Origin: JAIRQX01 sp031556255
Lineage (GTDB): Bacteria > Chrysiogenota > Deferribacteres > Deferribacterales > JAISNW01
Reading direction: 5' to 3'
NCBI GenBank assembly: GCA_031556255.1
Contig: JAVBTI010000083.1
Span: forward strand, 1 to 16,358
DNA: 16,358 nt
Shown one piece after another: positions 1-6,578 of the stretch. Numbering within the stretch: position 1 is the stretch's first letter; every line of letters begins with the position of its first letter. A program made the position numbers and the translations under genes. The notes under the pieces were generated by a model. That model saw only the letters and a list, made by a program, of their open reading frames with translations, was not told where the DNA came from and made no database searches.

Positions 1-175
1 AAATTTCACCCCGGGTAATGGGAACAAGCCCGGAAACCGCCTTGAGCGTGGTTGATTTCCCTGCCCCGTTTGCGCCCACCAGAGCGACTATCTCCCCCTG
101 TTTCACTTCAAAGGAGATGTCCCATATGACTTGGAGGTCGCCGTAAAATACATCGATATTTCTGATTTGCAGCAT
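1..175 (-). CDS. livF: LivF-type ABC transporter ATPase (N-terminal part, cut by window edge)
   Basis: This is the second ATPase of the liv importer. It would pair with LivG in the cytoplasm to power amino-acid uptake through LivH/LivM. Only the first 58 codons are present. The frame begins MLQIRNIDVFYGDLQVIWD, typical of LivF, and contains a Walker A motif GANGAGKST at residues 34-42. The start ATG (175-173) lies 3 bp after the livG stop, so the two genes are almost certainly co-transcribed and translationally coupled. The Walker B, signature and H-loop regions lie outside the window. Family assignment rests on the motif plus its place as last gene in a complete liv operon. The substrate cannot be told from this protein. 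Confidence 0.93.
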   Translation of the reverse strand, partial: MLQIRNIDVFYGDLQVIWDISFEVKQGEIVALVGANGAGKSTTLKAVSGLVPITRGEI

Positions 176-178
176 ATG

Positions 179-889
179 TCACTCCCCCAGGTACGCTTCG
201 ACAACCTGCGGATTGTTCCGGATCTCCTCCGGCGTCCCCTCGGCGATCTTCTGGCCGTATGTGAGGACGACAATCCTGTCGGATATCGACATGATGACCT
301 TCATGTGGTGTTCGATGATAACAATGGTGACCCCTGTTGCCTTGATCTTCCTGATTATTTCGATGGACTTGTCGAGCTCCGCTGAGTTGAGCCCCGCGAA
401 CGATTCGTCAAGCAGCAGCAGGCTTGGGCGGGTGGCAAGCGCCCTTGCTATCTCAAGTCTTTTTCTTTTCCCCAGAGGGAGTCCTTTGGATATAACATCC
501 CTGTCGTCATACAGGTCGGTGAATTTGAGTATCTCTTCCGCTGCCGCCCGCGCTTCCGCCTTCGATTTTGAGCGGAGGAAGGCGGAGGCGATGACGTTGT
601 CCAGCACACTGAGGCGCCTGAGGGGTTTGACTATCTGGAAGGTCCTCGCCATGCCGGCGTGACAGATCTGGTGGGGTTTTTTGCCGCCTATGGACGCCCC
701 ACTAAATAATACCTCCCCTTTCGAAGGTTTGTAAAAGCCGTTGATAACGTTAAAAAGAGTGGTTTTCCCCGCTCCGTTGGGCCCGATGATGGCGAGGATT
801 TCATTTTTGTTTACCTTGAAGCTTACGTCTGACACGGCCGCAAGCCCGCCGAAATATTTGGAAACGTTTTTAACATCCAGCAGATTCAT
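179..889 (-). CDS. livG: LivG-type ABC transporter ATP-binding protein
   Basis: This is the first ATPase of a high-affinity branched-chain amino acid type importer, acting at the inner face of the cytoplasmic membrane. The protein has 236 residues, slightly short against the roughly 250 usual for LivG. Walker A is GPNGAGKTT (36-44), the Q-loop glutamine is in ARTFQ (85), Walker B is LLLLDE (157-162) and the H-loop histidine is in IIEHH (about 194). The signature region reads LPLGKRKRLEIARAL (137-151); LivG proteins usually have LPYGxQRRLEIARAL here rather than LSGGQ, so the variation is family-like. The start ATG (889-887) overlaps the livM stop by 4 bp (ATGA). Confidence is high for family and moderate for branched-chain amino acids as substrate. 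Confidence 0.95.
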   Translation of the reverse strand: MNLLDVKNVSKYFGGLAAVSDVSFKVNKNEILAIIGPNGAGKTTLFNVINGFYKPSKGEVLFSGASIGGKKPHQICHAGMARTFQIVKPLRRLSVLDNVIASAFLRSKSKAEARAAAEEILKFTDLYDDRDVISKGLPLGKRKRLEIARALATRPSLLLLDESFAGLNSAELDKSIEIIRKIKATGVTIVIIEHHMKVIMSISDRIVVLTYGQKIAEGTPEEIRNNPQVVEAYLGE

Positions 890-1827
890 GCCTGTGCCCT
901 CCTTAAGCCGAAGAACTTCCTGATTTTTCCGAAATCACCGACAATCCCGTTGGGCAGGAAGATTATGATAAATATCAGGAGCAGGCCGAAAATAGCCTGG
1001 TGCATCGCCCCCAGACCGGGGATCGACCGCACGATTTCCTGCAGCAGCACCATAATAATGGCTCCGATAAACGGCCCCCACTGCGTGGCTACGCCGCCAA
1101 TCATGACGATCATGATCGTGATGATGGATACATCGTGCAGGGCGAATACAACGTGCGGGTCGATATAACCCATGTAGTTCATGTAGAAGGCGCCCGCCAC
1201 GCCGGTGATCGCGCCGCTCACCACAAGAGCGACCGTTTTATAAAATGTGGGATTGATACCCAGCGAGTCAGCCGCGTCCTGGTCTTCCCTGATGGCGACG
1301 AAGTAATAACCCAGCCTGGTGCTGAGAAGGTATCTGACAAGCAGGAATGTTGCCACCGCCACCGCAAGAATTATATAGTAGTAAGGTTCTTTTGAGATCC
1401 ATGTCCTCTGCTGGAGCATAATACCCAGTGTCCCATTGGTTAGCCCTGAGAGATTTTCCGCGGTGACCCTGCAGATCTCGCCGGAGGCAAGAGTGGCGAG
1501 CCCAAAGAAAGGCCCCCGGAGGCGCAGGACAATAAACCCGAGTAAAAAAGCAAAAACACTCACGGTAAACACGCTCAGCGGCAGACCCAGCCAGGGGGTA
1601 AGGCTCAGTTTGGTGTAAAGAATACCCGCGGTGTAGGCGCCGATCCCGAAGAAGGCCGCGTGCCCGAAAGACACCTGCCCGCAGTACCCGCTGAGAAGGT
1701 TCCACGACATGCCTATCGTCGACCACATCAGCAACAGGATAACTATGTGCATCACATAGGTGCTTGCTCCAAAGAGGGGGAATACAAGAAAGAAAAGAAG
1801 GACGGCGAAAGGTACGTATTTTTTCAT
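886..1827 (-). CDS. livM: LivM-type branched-chain amino acid ABC permease
   Basis: This is an inner-membrane permease subunit that should form the transport channel with LivH. The 313-residue protein is strongly hydrophobic with about eight or more membrane segments. It carries the LivM cytoplasmic coupling loop AIREDQDAADSLGIN, which contacts the ATPases. I placed the start at ATG 1827-1825 (MKKYVPFAV) although the frame stays open upstream to 1923. A GGAGG ribosome site lies just before it, and it overlaps the livH stop by 4 bp (ATGA), matching the livM/livG junction. The upstream extension would be polar and overlap livH by about 100 bp, which is unlikely. Its place between livH and livG supports the call. 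Confidence 0.95.
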   Translation of the reverse strand: MKKYVPFAVLLFFLVFPLFGASTYVMHIVILLLMWSTIGMSWNLLSGYCGQVSFGHAAFFGIGAYTAGILYTKLSLTPWLGLPLSVFTVSVFAFLLGFIVLRLRGPFFGLATLASGEICRVTAENLSGLTNGTLGIMLQQRTWISKEPYYYIILAVAVATFLLVRYLLSTRLGYYFVAIREDQDAADSLGINPTFYKTVALVVSGAITGVAGAFYMNYMGYIDPHVVFALHDVSIITIMIVMIGGVATQWGPFIGAIIMVLLQEIVRSIPGLGAMHQAIFGLLLIFIIIFLPNGIVGDFGKIRKFFGLRRAQA

Positions 1828-2747
1828 TTCCCAAACCTCCGGCGCCTTAGTATTGAAGCGATGCCGCCCGGAATAAACACAAGCACCGCTATAAAAATCG
1901 CAAACCTGCCCACCGGAGCCCACCCCATGCCGATATATGTAGAGGTGAGCGACTCGAAGATCCCCAGAACGATACCGCCTATGATTGCGCCTATATATGA
2001 CCCCAGTCCACCTATAATCGTGATGACAAAGGCTATAAGCGTGAACTGACCGCCTATGGCGGGGAACAGATAATAAAGCGGAATAAAAAGACAGCCGGCG
2101 GCCGCAACGATTGCGGCGCCCAGACCGAAGCTGAAGGCGCGCATCCTTTTAACATTTATTCCCATCAATATAGCGGCGTCGCTGTCCTGCGAGGTTGCCC
2201 GGATCGATTTGCCGATATCAGTCTTGCTGAAAAAGGCCCACAATGCAAGGGTAATCAGGATCGCGCACAGAAAAGAGACTGCCCAGGGCAGTGAAAGCGA
2301 AAGCTCGATGGGCGAATTACGCCACAGATCGCTGAGGTAAAAGGCGGCGGATGCATACTCAACAGGCGTTGAACGGTAGTCCGATGTGAAAAACACTGTT
2401 GCCAGGCTCGCAAGAACCATCCCTATCCCCACGGTGAGGATGACCTGGTTTTCCGGGAGTATTGAATCAACTCTGATAACCGGGGCGATAAGAAATTTCT
2501 GAATGAAAATACCCAGGCCGAAAAGGGCGGGGCCTGCGATAAAAATGGAAATATATGGATCTATGCCGAAGAGCGTAAACATCCAGTACGCAATATACAT
2601 GGCCACCATCATAAGTTCGCCGTGGGCAAGGTTTATGATCTTCATAACCCCCATAATCAGCGTCATACCCAGGCCGATGAGAGCATACAGCCCCCCCAGC
2701 AGCAGGCCTGACAATACGGTTTGAAACAAAATTTCCAGTTGAACCAT
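1824..2747 (-). CDS. livH: LivH-type branched-chain amino acid ABC permease
   Basis: This is the first permease subunit of the liv importer, in the cytoplasmic membrane. The protein has 307 residues, the usual length. It begins MVQLEILFQTVLSGLLLGGLYALIGLGMTL and continues with MKIINLAHGELMM, the hallmark N-terminal segment of LivH. The coupling loop reads AIRATSQDSDAAILMGIN. The C-terminus IASILRRRRFGK is basic and cytoplasmic-looking. The start ATG (2747-2745) has a GGAG site 7-8 bases upstream. livK lies 112 bp upstream with a palindromic repeat between them, so permease mRNA may be made at a lower level than binding-protein mRNA (inference). Confidence 0.96.
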   Translation of the reverse strand: MVQLEILFQTVLSGLLLGGLYALIGLGMTLIMGVMKIINLAHGELMMVAMYIAYWMFTLFGIDPYISIFIAGPALFGLGIFIQKFLIAPVIRVDSILPENQVILTVGIGMVLASLATVFFTSDYRSTPVEYASAAFYLSDLWRNSPIELSLSLPWAVSFLCAILITLALWAFFSKTDIGKSIRATSQDSDAAILMGINVKRMRAFSFGLGAAIVAAAGCLFIPLYYLFPAIGGQFTLIAFVITIIGGLGSYIGAIIGGIVLGIFESLTSTYIGMGWAPVGRFAIFIAVLVFIPGGIASILRRRRFGK

Positions 2748-2770
2748 TGCGGGCTCCTTATTGCTTTATT

Positions 2771-2841
2771 CCGGATTGCGGCTCAGGCCGCAATGACGCA
2801 CAAAATACACGTCATCCCTGACTTGCCCCGGGATCCGGGAT
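2771..2841. repeat. REP-like palindromic element between livK and livH
   Basis: There are two adjoining palindromic units. The first has a perfect 8-bp stem, ATTGCGGC (2775-2782) and GCCGCAAT (2787-2794), with a TCAG loop, followed by ATGACG. The second starts GTCATCCC and ends TTGCCCCGGGATCCGGGAT (2823-2841). The same words recur at 6346-6483, 9381-9463 and 16191-16217. For example, 2823-2841 differs from 6400-6418 at only two of 19 positions. There is no T-run after the hairpin, so it is not a standard terminator. Confidence 0.75.
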
Positions 2842-2859
2842 AAAAATGAGTAAATTCCT

Positions 2860-4047
2860 TTATTTCCTTTCCCTCCATGCGGGGATGGGGTAAACGTAGG
2901 GGGCGCTTGCCGTGCTTTTCGGCCATATTGTCTCGAGCTTCCCTTTAATAACTTGTAAAACAAGGGTTTCTACGAAGTTCTGGTTCTGGAAACCGTCTTT
3001 GTCAACGAATTTTACCGGGCCGAATGCCGTCTCCATGTTTGTTTCCTTGAGGGCGTTTCGTATATCTTCCGGTTTCCATTCTTTTGCCCGCTCCAGAGCG
3101 TCTTTTGCCACATATAGGGCGGAGTATGCCGCCGCGCCGTGGTATGACGGATAGTCGCCGTATAGTTTTCTGTATTTTTCAGCGTATTCCTGAGAGCCTT
3201 TGTATTTAACCTGAGGGCTCCATAAAGTGGAGGTCACGACATATTCGGAGGCATCTTTGGCGTTTACAATAAACTCGGGAATTGCAAAGCCCGCCGCCCC
3301 GCCCGCGTAAAGCTTCGCGTCAAGCCGCAGTTCCTTGATCTGCCTCATGAGCAGGGAGGCGTCCATAACATACGAAACCATGTAAATGACGTCGGGTCTG
3401 AGGGACTTTATTTTTGTGAGGATCGGTTTGAAGTCCACCGCGCCTTTTTCATATTTTTCTTTAAGAACGACTTTCATATCTATTTTTTGGGCATGCACCG
3501 CCATCTCGTCGGCGCCGGATGTGCCGAAATCCGAGCTTTCATGGAGGATGGCGATTGTCTTAGGCTTGACCACCTCCTGCATAAAGGCAATAAGGCCGCT
3601 GCCGTACAGGGAGTTCGGGGGATTCAGCCGGAAAACATATTTGTAATTGTTCTGCGTGATGTCATCCGCCCCTGAAACAACGACGAGGTAAGGGGTTTTC
3701 CTCTCCTCGCTTACCGCCGCGACCGCCTTTGCCGATGACGAAGTGTATTCGCCGATAATGAGCGGCTGCTTCTGTACGTCAATCAGCTTTTCCACAATGC
3801 TTCTGGAAACATCGGGCTTGGCGCCGGAATCTTCATACCTGATTACAAGTTTCTGGCCCTTGATTCCGCCCGCAGCGTTGATTTCATCTTTGGCAATGTC
3901 GTACGATCTTTTCTGGATCTCTCCGAAGGTAGCCTGTGTTCCCGTTAGGGGCAGGGGGATGGAAAGCACAAGCTCATCCGCGTGCGCAAACATTGTTCCA
4001 AATGCAAGAAATGCTGTACTAATAGCTAAAATTAGATACTTTTTCAT
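2860..4047 (-). CDS. livK: LivK-type periplasmic amino-acid-binding protein
   Basis: This is the extracytoplasmic substrate-binding protein of the importer. It captures the ligand in the periplasm and delivers it to LivHM. The 395 residues fit the type I (ANF-receptor-like) solute-binding fold. A Sec signal peptide is clear: MKK, a hydrophobic core, then FAHA with likely cleavage before D24. The mature protein begins DELVLSIPLPLTGTQATFGE, typical of the family, and ends in WPKSTASAPYVYPIPAW. I chose ATG 4047-4045 because GGAGGTAATCAAC precedes it; an in-frame ATG 15 bp upstream lacks such a site and would put acidic residues ahead of the signal. It is the first gene of the operon. Relatives also bind aromatic amino acids, short amides or urea, so the substrate is not fixed. 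Confidence 0.94.
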   Translation of the reverse strand: MKKYLILAISTAFLAFGTMFAHADELVLSIPLPLTGTQATFGEIQKRSYDIAKDEINAAGGIKGQKLVIRYEDSGAKPDVSRSIVEKLIDVQKQPLIIGEYTSSSAKAVAAVSEERKTPYLVVVSGADDITQNNYKYVFRLNPPNSLYGSGLIAFMQEVVKPKTIAILHESSDFGTSGADEMAVHAQKIDMKVVLKEKYEKGAVDFKPILTKIKSLRPDVIYMVSYVMDASLLMRQIKELRLDAKLYAGGAAGFAIPEFIVNAKDASEYVVTSTLWSPQVKYKGSQEYAEKYRKLYGDYPSYHGAAAYSALYVAKDALERAKEWKPEDIRNALKETNMETAFGPVKFVDKDGFQNQNFVETLVLQVIKGKLETIWPKSTASAPYVYPIPAWRERK

Positions 4048-4096
4048 GTTGATTACCTCCATGGCGTAAACAAACTCTGCATATTTTTATAACTTA

Positions 4097-4123
4097 ATTA
4101 TAATGCTATACGGAGTGTGACAA
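4097..4123 (-). promoter_or_regulatory. Candidate promoter for the liv operon
   Basis: Read on the minus strand, a TTGTCA (-35, 4123-4118) and a perfect TATAAT (-10, 4102-4097) face livK. The spacer is 15 bp, shorter than the ideal 17, so either the true -10 is shifted (TAATTA two bases on gives 17) or activation is needed. Transcription would start near 4090, leaving a leader of about 43 nt. This was found by eye only. Confidence 0.4.
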
Positions 4124-4157
4124 AAAGTAAAGTATTTTTTTGAAGTGGCGATTGAAT

Positions 4158-4183
4158 AAAATAATGAAAAAATTCATTATTTT
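4158..4183. promoter_or_regulatory. Perfect 26-bp palindrome upstream of livK (possible operator)
   Basis: AAAATAATGAA (4158-4168) is exactly inverted as TTCATTATTTT (4173-4183) around a 4-bp A-rich centre. It lies about 35 bp upstream of the candidate liv -35 box and between two divergent genes, so no transcript needs ending here. A binding site for a dimeric regulator is the more natural reading. The binder is unknown. Confidence 0.45.
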
Positions 4184-4389
4184 CTTATTTAACTAATATT
4201 TATAGGATAAATAGAAAAAATTATTTGCCAATTATTCCTTAACACCTTATTAAAAATTTCAATGTATTTTAGACTGCCGTTATGACATATCAATGTCAAT
4301 TGCAGGAGACAACCGGTTCTGTTGGTGGTAATATAAAATTTGTTGTCGGGGCGGCGCTCAGAGCCGTACAAAAGTACAGGGGAGATGTT

Positions 4390-5094
4390 ATGGGTATAAC
4401 AGAAGAGGTCCGCGCTGAGCTTGAAAAACTGAGCGATAAAAAAATAAAAGACGGTTCACGGCATTATTTCAAAGAACCGGTGGATACCTACGGAGTGAAG
4501 ATGACTCAGGTGGGTGAACTTGGGAAACGTTTGTTCAAAAAGATTGAAGATGAACCGAAGCAAAAAATATTTGAGCAGTGCGAAACCCTATGGAAATCAG
4601 GCAAGTTTGAAGAAAGCATCGTCGCGTGCCTGTGGACGGAACAGCTTGCCGACAGATATGAGAAGAACGACATGGATGTGTTTGAAAGGTGGCTGGGTTC
4701 ATATGTCAGCAACTGGGCCTCATGCGACACACTATGCAATCACAGCGTGGCCATGCTTGTGGAGAAGTATCCGGAACTGGTGGACACTCTTAAAATATGG
4801 GCGGTGGCTGACAACAGATGGATGCGGCGCGGCGCGGCGGTGACGCTCATCCTCCCCGCGAGGAAGGGGCTGTTTTTGAGCGATATATTTGAAATTGCCG
4901 GCATTCTGCTGTCGGATAAAGACGATCTGGTGCAGAAAGGCTACGGCTGGATGCTGAAGGCCGCAAGCGAAGCCCGCCAGCAGGAGGTCTACAATTACAT
5001 TGTGTCAAAGAGAGATATAATGCCGAGAACGGCATACCGGTATGCGCTGGAAAAAATGCCGGAAAATATGCGCCGGGAAGCTATGAGAAAATGA
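4390..5094 (+). CDS. AlkD-family DNA alkylation repair glycosylase
   Basis: The protein probably removes alkylated bases such as N3-methyladenine or N7-methylguanine from DNA in the cytoplasm, starting base-excision repair. The 234 residues match the 230-240 typical of AlkD, which is built from HEAT-like helical repeats; the whole sequence reads as amphipathic helices. By my reading the key positions of Bacillus cereus AlkD are kept: W109 and D113 (in NWASCD), arginines at 146-147 (WMRRGAA) and W187 (KGYGWML). The start ATG 4390 is preceded by AGGGGAG; an upstream ATG at 4282 would add 36 residues unlike the family. It is a single gene with no partner nearby. Non-catalytic AlkD relatives exist, so activity is inferred. 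Confidence 0.85.
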   Translation: MGITEEVRAELEKLSDKKIKDGSRHYFKEPVDTYGVKMTQVGELGKRLFKKIEDEPKQKIFEQCETLWKSGKFEESIVACLWTEQLADRYEKNDMDVFERWLGSYVSNWASCDTLCNHSVAMLVEKYPELVDTLKIWAVADNRWMRRGAAVTLILPARKGLFLSDIFEIAGILLSDKDDLVQKGYGWMLKAASEARQQEVYNYIVSKRDIMPRTAYRYALEKMPENMRREAMRK

Positions 5095-5162
5095 AGCCAT
5101 GGTATGGATTCTGAATTTAAAAGCGACCGCAAGGCCGTGTTGTTATTGATGAGGCCTGATAA

Positions 5163-5432
5163 AAAGTTATTTGTGCGCTAAATATCCTGCACTTCTGGCG
5201 TTTCACAAAAGTACCGGAGGAAGGCTACAGTTCGGGATTCTTCCTGGTCTTCGAGGCGTATGGGAGATTGAAAGCATATCAGCATGGACCTTTGGCGCAG
5301 TCAATAGCGGAACAAATGATTAACGCAGGAGCAGACCTTCACACACGCGAAAGCTCAGAACGCCTCAGGCGATTACCGTGGTTTTTTTCCACCCCCTATT
5401 GCAAACCGCCTTTATTTCAGATAATATATTAA
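5163..5432 (+). pseudogene. Possible gene remnant (unrecognised)
   Basis: This open frame has no usable start and its composition looks coding rather than random: it has mixed charged and hydrophobic residues and no low-complexity runs until the T/C-rich tail near 5380. It follows a TAA at 5160-5162 and ends 21 bp before the purC start codon. I do not recognise the family. Chance openness over 89 codons is also possible. Confidence 0.25.
5399..5427 (+). promoter_or_regulatory. Candidate promoter for purC
   Basis: TTGCAA (5399-5404) and TAATAT (5422-5427) are separated by 17 bp, giving a start near 5434 and a leader of about 20 nt that just contains the AAGGAG ribosome site. Each box matches four of six consensus bases. 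The same TTGCAA box recurs before the TauE fragment. Confidence 0.4.
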
Positions 5433-5453
5433 GATCTACAAGGAGTGCCTCAT

Positions 5454-6332
5454 ATGGATGTTGTTACAAAAACTGAATTAAACGGCCTGAAACTGCTCGG
5501 GCGCGGAAAAGTCCGCGATATATACGACCTGGGGGAGAACCTCCTCATCGTCACCACCGACCGCGTGTCGGCGTTCGACGTCATCCTCCCGGACGGCATA
5601 CCGTTTAAAGGCCATGTACTGACAAAGCTTTCAGAGTTCTGGTTCCGGCAGACCGGATATATAGTGGGCAACCATCTTATCACCACCGATGTGGACAAGA
5701 TGCCGGCTGAGTGCAAGCCACATAAAAAAACACTGGAAGGGCGCTCCATGCTGGTGAAAAAGGCAGAACCCTTCCCCGTGGAGTGCGTGGCGAGGGGCTA
5801 TATAACAGGCTCCGGCTGGAAAGACTATAAAGCCACCGGCGCGATCTGCGGCATAAAACTCCCCGCCGGACTTGTGGAATCACAGCGGCTTGACACCCCT
5901 ATCTTCACTCCCGCCACAAAAGAAGAGATTGGGATACACGACGAAAATATATCCTACGAGCGGATGGGGGAGATCATCGGCAAAGAAGACGCCGCCATGC
6001 TGAAGGCACTGACGCTGAAACTCTATATAACCGCCTCAGACCTTGCCGCGAAGAAAGGCATTATCATTGCCGACACAAAATTTGAGTTCGGCAAATATAA
6101 CGGCAAAATCATACTGATTGACGAAGCACTTACGCCGGATTCCAGCCGATTCTGGCGCGCCGCCTCATACAAGCCCGGCGAGACCCAGGACAGCATGGAT
6201 AAACAGGTTATCCGTAACTATCTGGAAGAGATTAAGTGGGTAAAAACACCACCCGCGCCGAATTTGCCGGTACATATTATCAGAAAGGCGTCGGACAGGT
6301 ATCGCGAGATTATGGAGATACTGATAGGGTAA
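5454..6332 (+). CDS. purC: Phosphoribosylaminoimidazole-succinocarboxamide synthase
   Basis: PurC joins CAIR and aspartate using ATP to make SAICAR in cytosolic purine nucleotide synthesis. The 292-residue protein is of the longer class, like yeast ADE1, rather than the roughly 240-residue E. coli type. Recognisable motifs are GRGKVRDIYD (16-25, ATP-binding), TDRVSAFDV (35-43), VECVARGYITGSGW (109-122) and LIDEALTPDSSRFW (221-234). I chose ATG 5454, with AAGGAG eight bases upstream; the GTG at 5445 is in frame but lies inside that ribosome site. No other pur gene is adjacent. It heads a plus-strand housekeeping run and is followed by a REP-like element. Confidence 0.97.
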   Translation: MDVVTKTELNGLKLLGRGKVRDIYDLGENLLIVTTDRVSAFDVILPDGIPFKGHVLTKLSEFWFRQTGYIVGNHLITTDVDKMPAECKPHKKTLEGRSMLVKKAEPFPVECVARGYITGSGWKDYKATGAICGIKLPAGLVESQRLDTPIFTPATKEEIGIHDENISYERMGEIIGKEDAAMLKALTLKLYITASDLAAKKGIIIADTKFEFGKYNGKIILIDEALTPDSSRFWRAASYKPGETQDSMDKQVIRNYLEEIKWVKTPPAPNLPVHIIRKASDRYREIMEILIG

Positions 6333-6345
6333 AAAACCTTTCTTT

Positions 6346-6483
6346 TCCGTCATTCCCGCGCAGGCGTGAACCCGGGCTTTCTTTCCGGCCATTCCGGGTT
6401 TGCCCCGGAATCCAGGATTATTTAATAGGGAGTTTCCTTATTGATTTTAGCTTGGATTGCGTCTCCAGGCCCACAATGACGGA
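6346..6483. repeat. REP-like element with terminal inverted repeats, purC-gltX
   Basis: The element is bounded by TCCGTCATT (6346-6354) and its exact inverse AATGACGGA (6475-6483). Inside is a perfect 8-bp hairpin, ATTCCGGG (6391-6398) with CCCGGAAT (6404-6411), then CCGGAATCCAGGAT, which is identical at 9399-9412. Its right end, GGATTGCG (6454-6461) to CAATGACG, resembles 2773-2797. At about 138 bp it is also the size of a small non-autonomous mobile element (MITE), but no target-site duplication was identified. Confidence 0.65.
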
Positions 6484-6512
6484 GAAGTACCGTGACCGCA
6501 GATTTCAACGCC

Positions 6513-6552
6513 GGTGCCCGTGCATCCGATCTGACGCGCACGCGCCGGCACC
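6513..6552 (+). promoter_or_regulatory. Hairpin in the gltX leader
   Basis: GGTGCC-CGTGC (6513-6523) can pair with GCACG (6538-6542) and GGCACC (6547-6552), leaving a 4-base CGCC bulge and a 14-base loop. It ends about 11 bases before the AGGAG ribosome site of gltX. It has no T-run, so it is not a terminator. It may affect translation or may be chance in GC-rich DNA. Confidence 0.25.
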
Positions 6553-6578
6553 TTATAAAACTTTAGGAGACTGAAAAA

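Larger units (their letters stand above)
4048..4389. other. AT-rich divergent intergenic region, livK / alkD
   Basis: This 342-bp stretch is far richer in A+T than the flanking genes, as expected for a divergent regulatory region. It holds the candidate liv promoter (4097-4123), a perfect 11-bp inverted repeat (4158-4183) and a smaller inverted repeat TGACAT-atca-ATGTCA (4283-4298). The alkD frame stays open upstream to 4282, but that extension lacks a ribosome site at its first ATG and is better read as leader. I could not pick a convincing alkD promoter. Confidence 0.6.
5095..5453. other. Intergenic stretch alkD-purC with possible gene remnant
   Basis: The 359-bp gap holds no confident gene. 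One plus-strand frame is open from 5163 to the TAA at 5430-5432 (89 codons). It includes a protein-like stretch, EEGYSSGFFLVFEAYGRLK, then QHGPLAQSIAEQMINAGADL. The first ATG comes late (within EQMINAG), and there is no ribosome site at the upstream end. It may be a decayed 3' fragment of an unrecognised gene. No terminator for alkD is visible. A candidate purC promoter sits at 5399-5427. Confidence 0.4.

Noticed and set aside
1828..1923. N-terminal extension of livM to 1923
   Set aside because: It would overlap livH by about 100 bp and precede the hydrophobic start with a polar stretch; ATG 1827 has GGAGG and an ATGA overlap.
2771..2841. Intrinsic terminator between livK and livH
   Set aside because: The hairpins are strong but not followed by a T-run on the minus strand, and the operon clearly continues.
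4282..4389. N-terminal extension of alkD from ATG 4282
   Set aside because: There is no ribosome site at 4282, the extension does not resemble AlkD, and ATG 4390 has AGGGGAG and gives the normal family length.
5095..5453. Purine riboswitch upstream of purC
   Set aside because: I could not find the conserved purine-aptamer junction or paired loops, and the likely leader is only about 20 nt.
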